A stretch of DNA of 61,674 bases. Origin: Calditrichota bacterium (GTDB lineage: Bacteria; Electryoneota; AABM5-125-24; Hatepunaeales; Hatepunaeaceae). The notes below the pieces were generated by a model. The model was not told where the DNA came from, did no database searches, and worked only from the letters and a program-made list of their open reading frames with translations. Positions 61,672 to 61,674 of this stretch are shown here, one piece after another; within the stretch, counting starts at the first letter, position 1; the number at the start of each line of letters is the position of its first letter. Both the position numbers and the translations under genes were made by a program. Where the stretch lies: positions 1 through 61,674 of the forward strand of contig JABGPL010000014.1 in the NCBI GenBank assembly GCA_018644935.1. Reading direction: 5' to 3'.

Positions 61672-61674
61672 CAG

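Overview
The window looks like a chromosomal segment from an uncultured-type bacterium of the FCB (Fibrobacterota-Chlorobiota-Bacteroidota) neighbourhood, outside the classical Bacteroidota. This is an inference. It rests on several secreted proteins ending in a YPNPFN/FlgD-like C-terminal sorting domain (type IX secretion style), on many LVIVD-repeat proteins, on a DUF4159/DUF4175 pair, and on many genes with good Shine-Dalgarno sequences (GGAGG 5-9 nt before the start), which Bacteroidota mostly lack. TTG and GTG starts are frequent. The DAP pathway and the many lipoproteins with lipobox cysteines fit a diderm envelope. No 16S rRNA or other phylogenetic marker is present, so the phylum is not resolved. 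Candidates such as KSB1, Zixibacteria, Latescibacterota or Electryoneota are only guesses.

Layout. 198-3052 (+): two secreted proteins of unknown function, then a stem-loop. 3147-7193 (-): biotin carboxylase (accC) downstream of a six-FN3-domain lipoprotein. 7565-9781 (+): LapA-like membrane protein, TPR/SPOR protein, M42 aminopeptidase. 10106-10621 (-): ribosomal protein L28 with a long acidic tail, divergent from a tRNA-dihydrouridine synthase. 11822-19079 (+): gamma-glutamyltransferase lipoprotein, DctM-type permease, DUF4159 protein and a large DUF4175 coiled-coil membrane protein. 19335-26553 (+): two coupled LVIVD-repeat proteins and a subtilisin-like protease, all with sorting domains. 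26763-28241 (+): polysaccharide flippase preceded by a tandem/inverted repeat. 28366-30691 (-): an unlisted 50-aa membrane peptide, a HIT protein and a sorting-domain protein. 30941-31025 (-): tRNA-Leu(UAG). 31271-32566 (-): PPi-type phosphofructokinase, followed by a non-coding block of inverted repeats.

33024-50743 is a long minus-strand stretch. It holds HD hydrolase + DUF4438; three collagen-stalk lipoproteins directly upstream and downstream-coupled to a PdxJ homologue with a substituted active site; a divergent polysaccharide deacetylase; two small coupled lipoproteins; an isocitrate/isopropylmalate-type dehydrogenase; a phosphatase-superfamily protein; a membrane metallophosphoesterase; SppA; a GT-C-type membrane glycosyltransferase; and a dapA-dapB-lysC-spoIID-like operon that links diaminopimelate supply with a peptidoglycan-acting lipoprotein.

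50904-58906 (+): a barrel-sandwich/KOW-like conserved protein, another LVIVD/sorting-domain protein, folP, a lone DinD/Bro-N phage-type protein, rimI, accD and a PfkB sugar kinase. 59050-61275 (-): a last LVIVD/sorting-domain protein. The right edge carries an unexplained reading frame that may be partial or frameshifted.

The coherent themes are cell-envelope building (DAP, SpoIID/LytB, flippase, GT-C, DUF4175, deacetylase), a large investment in surface or secreted beta-propeller-like proteins, and scattered housekeeping genes (fatty-acid, folate, lysine, translation). I see no CRISPR array, transposase, integrase or complete prophage.
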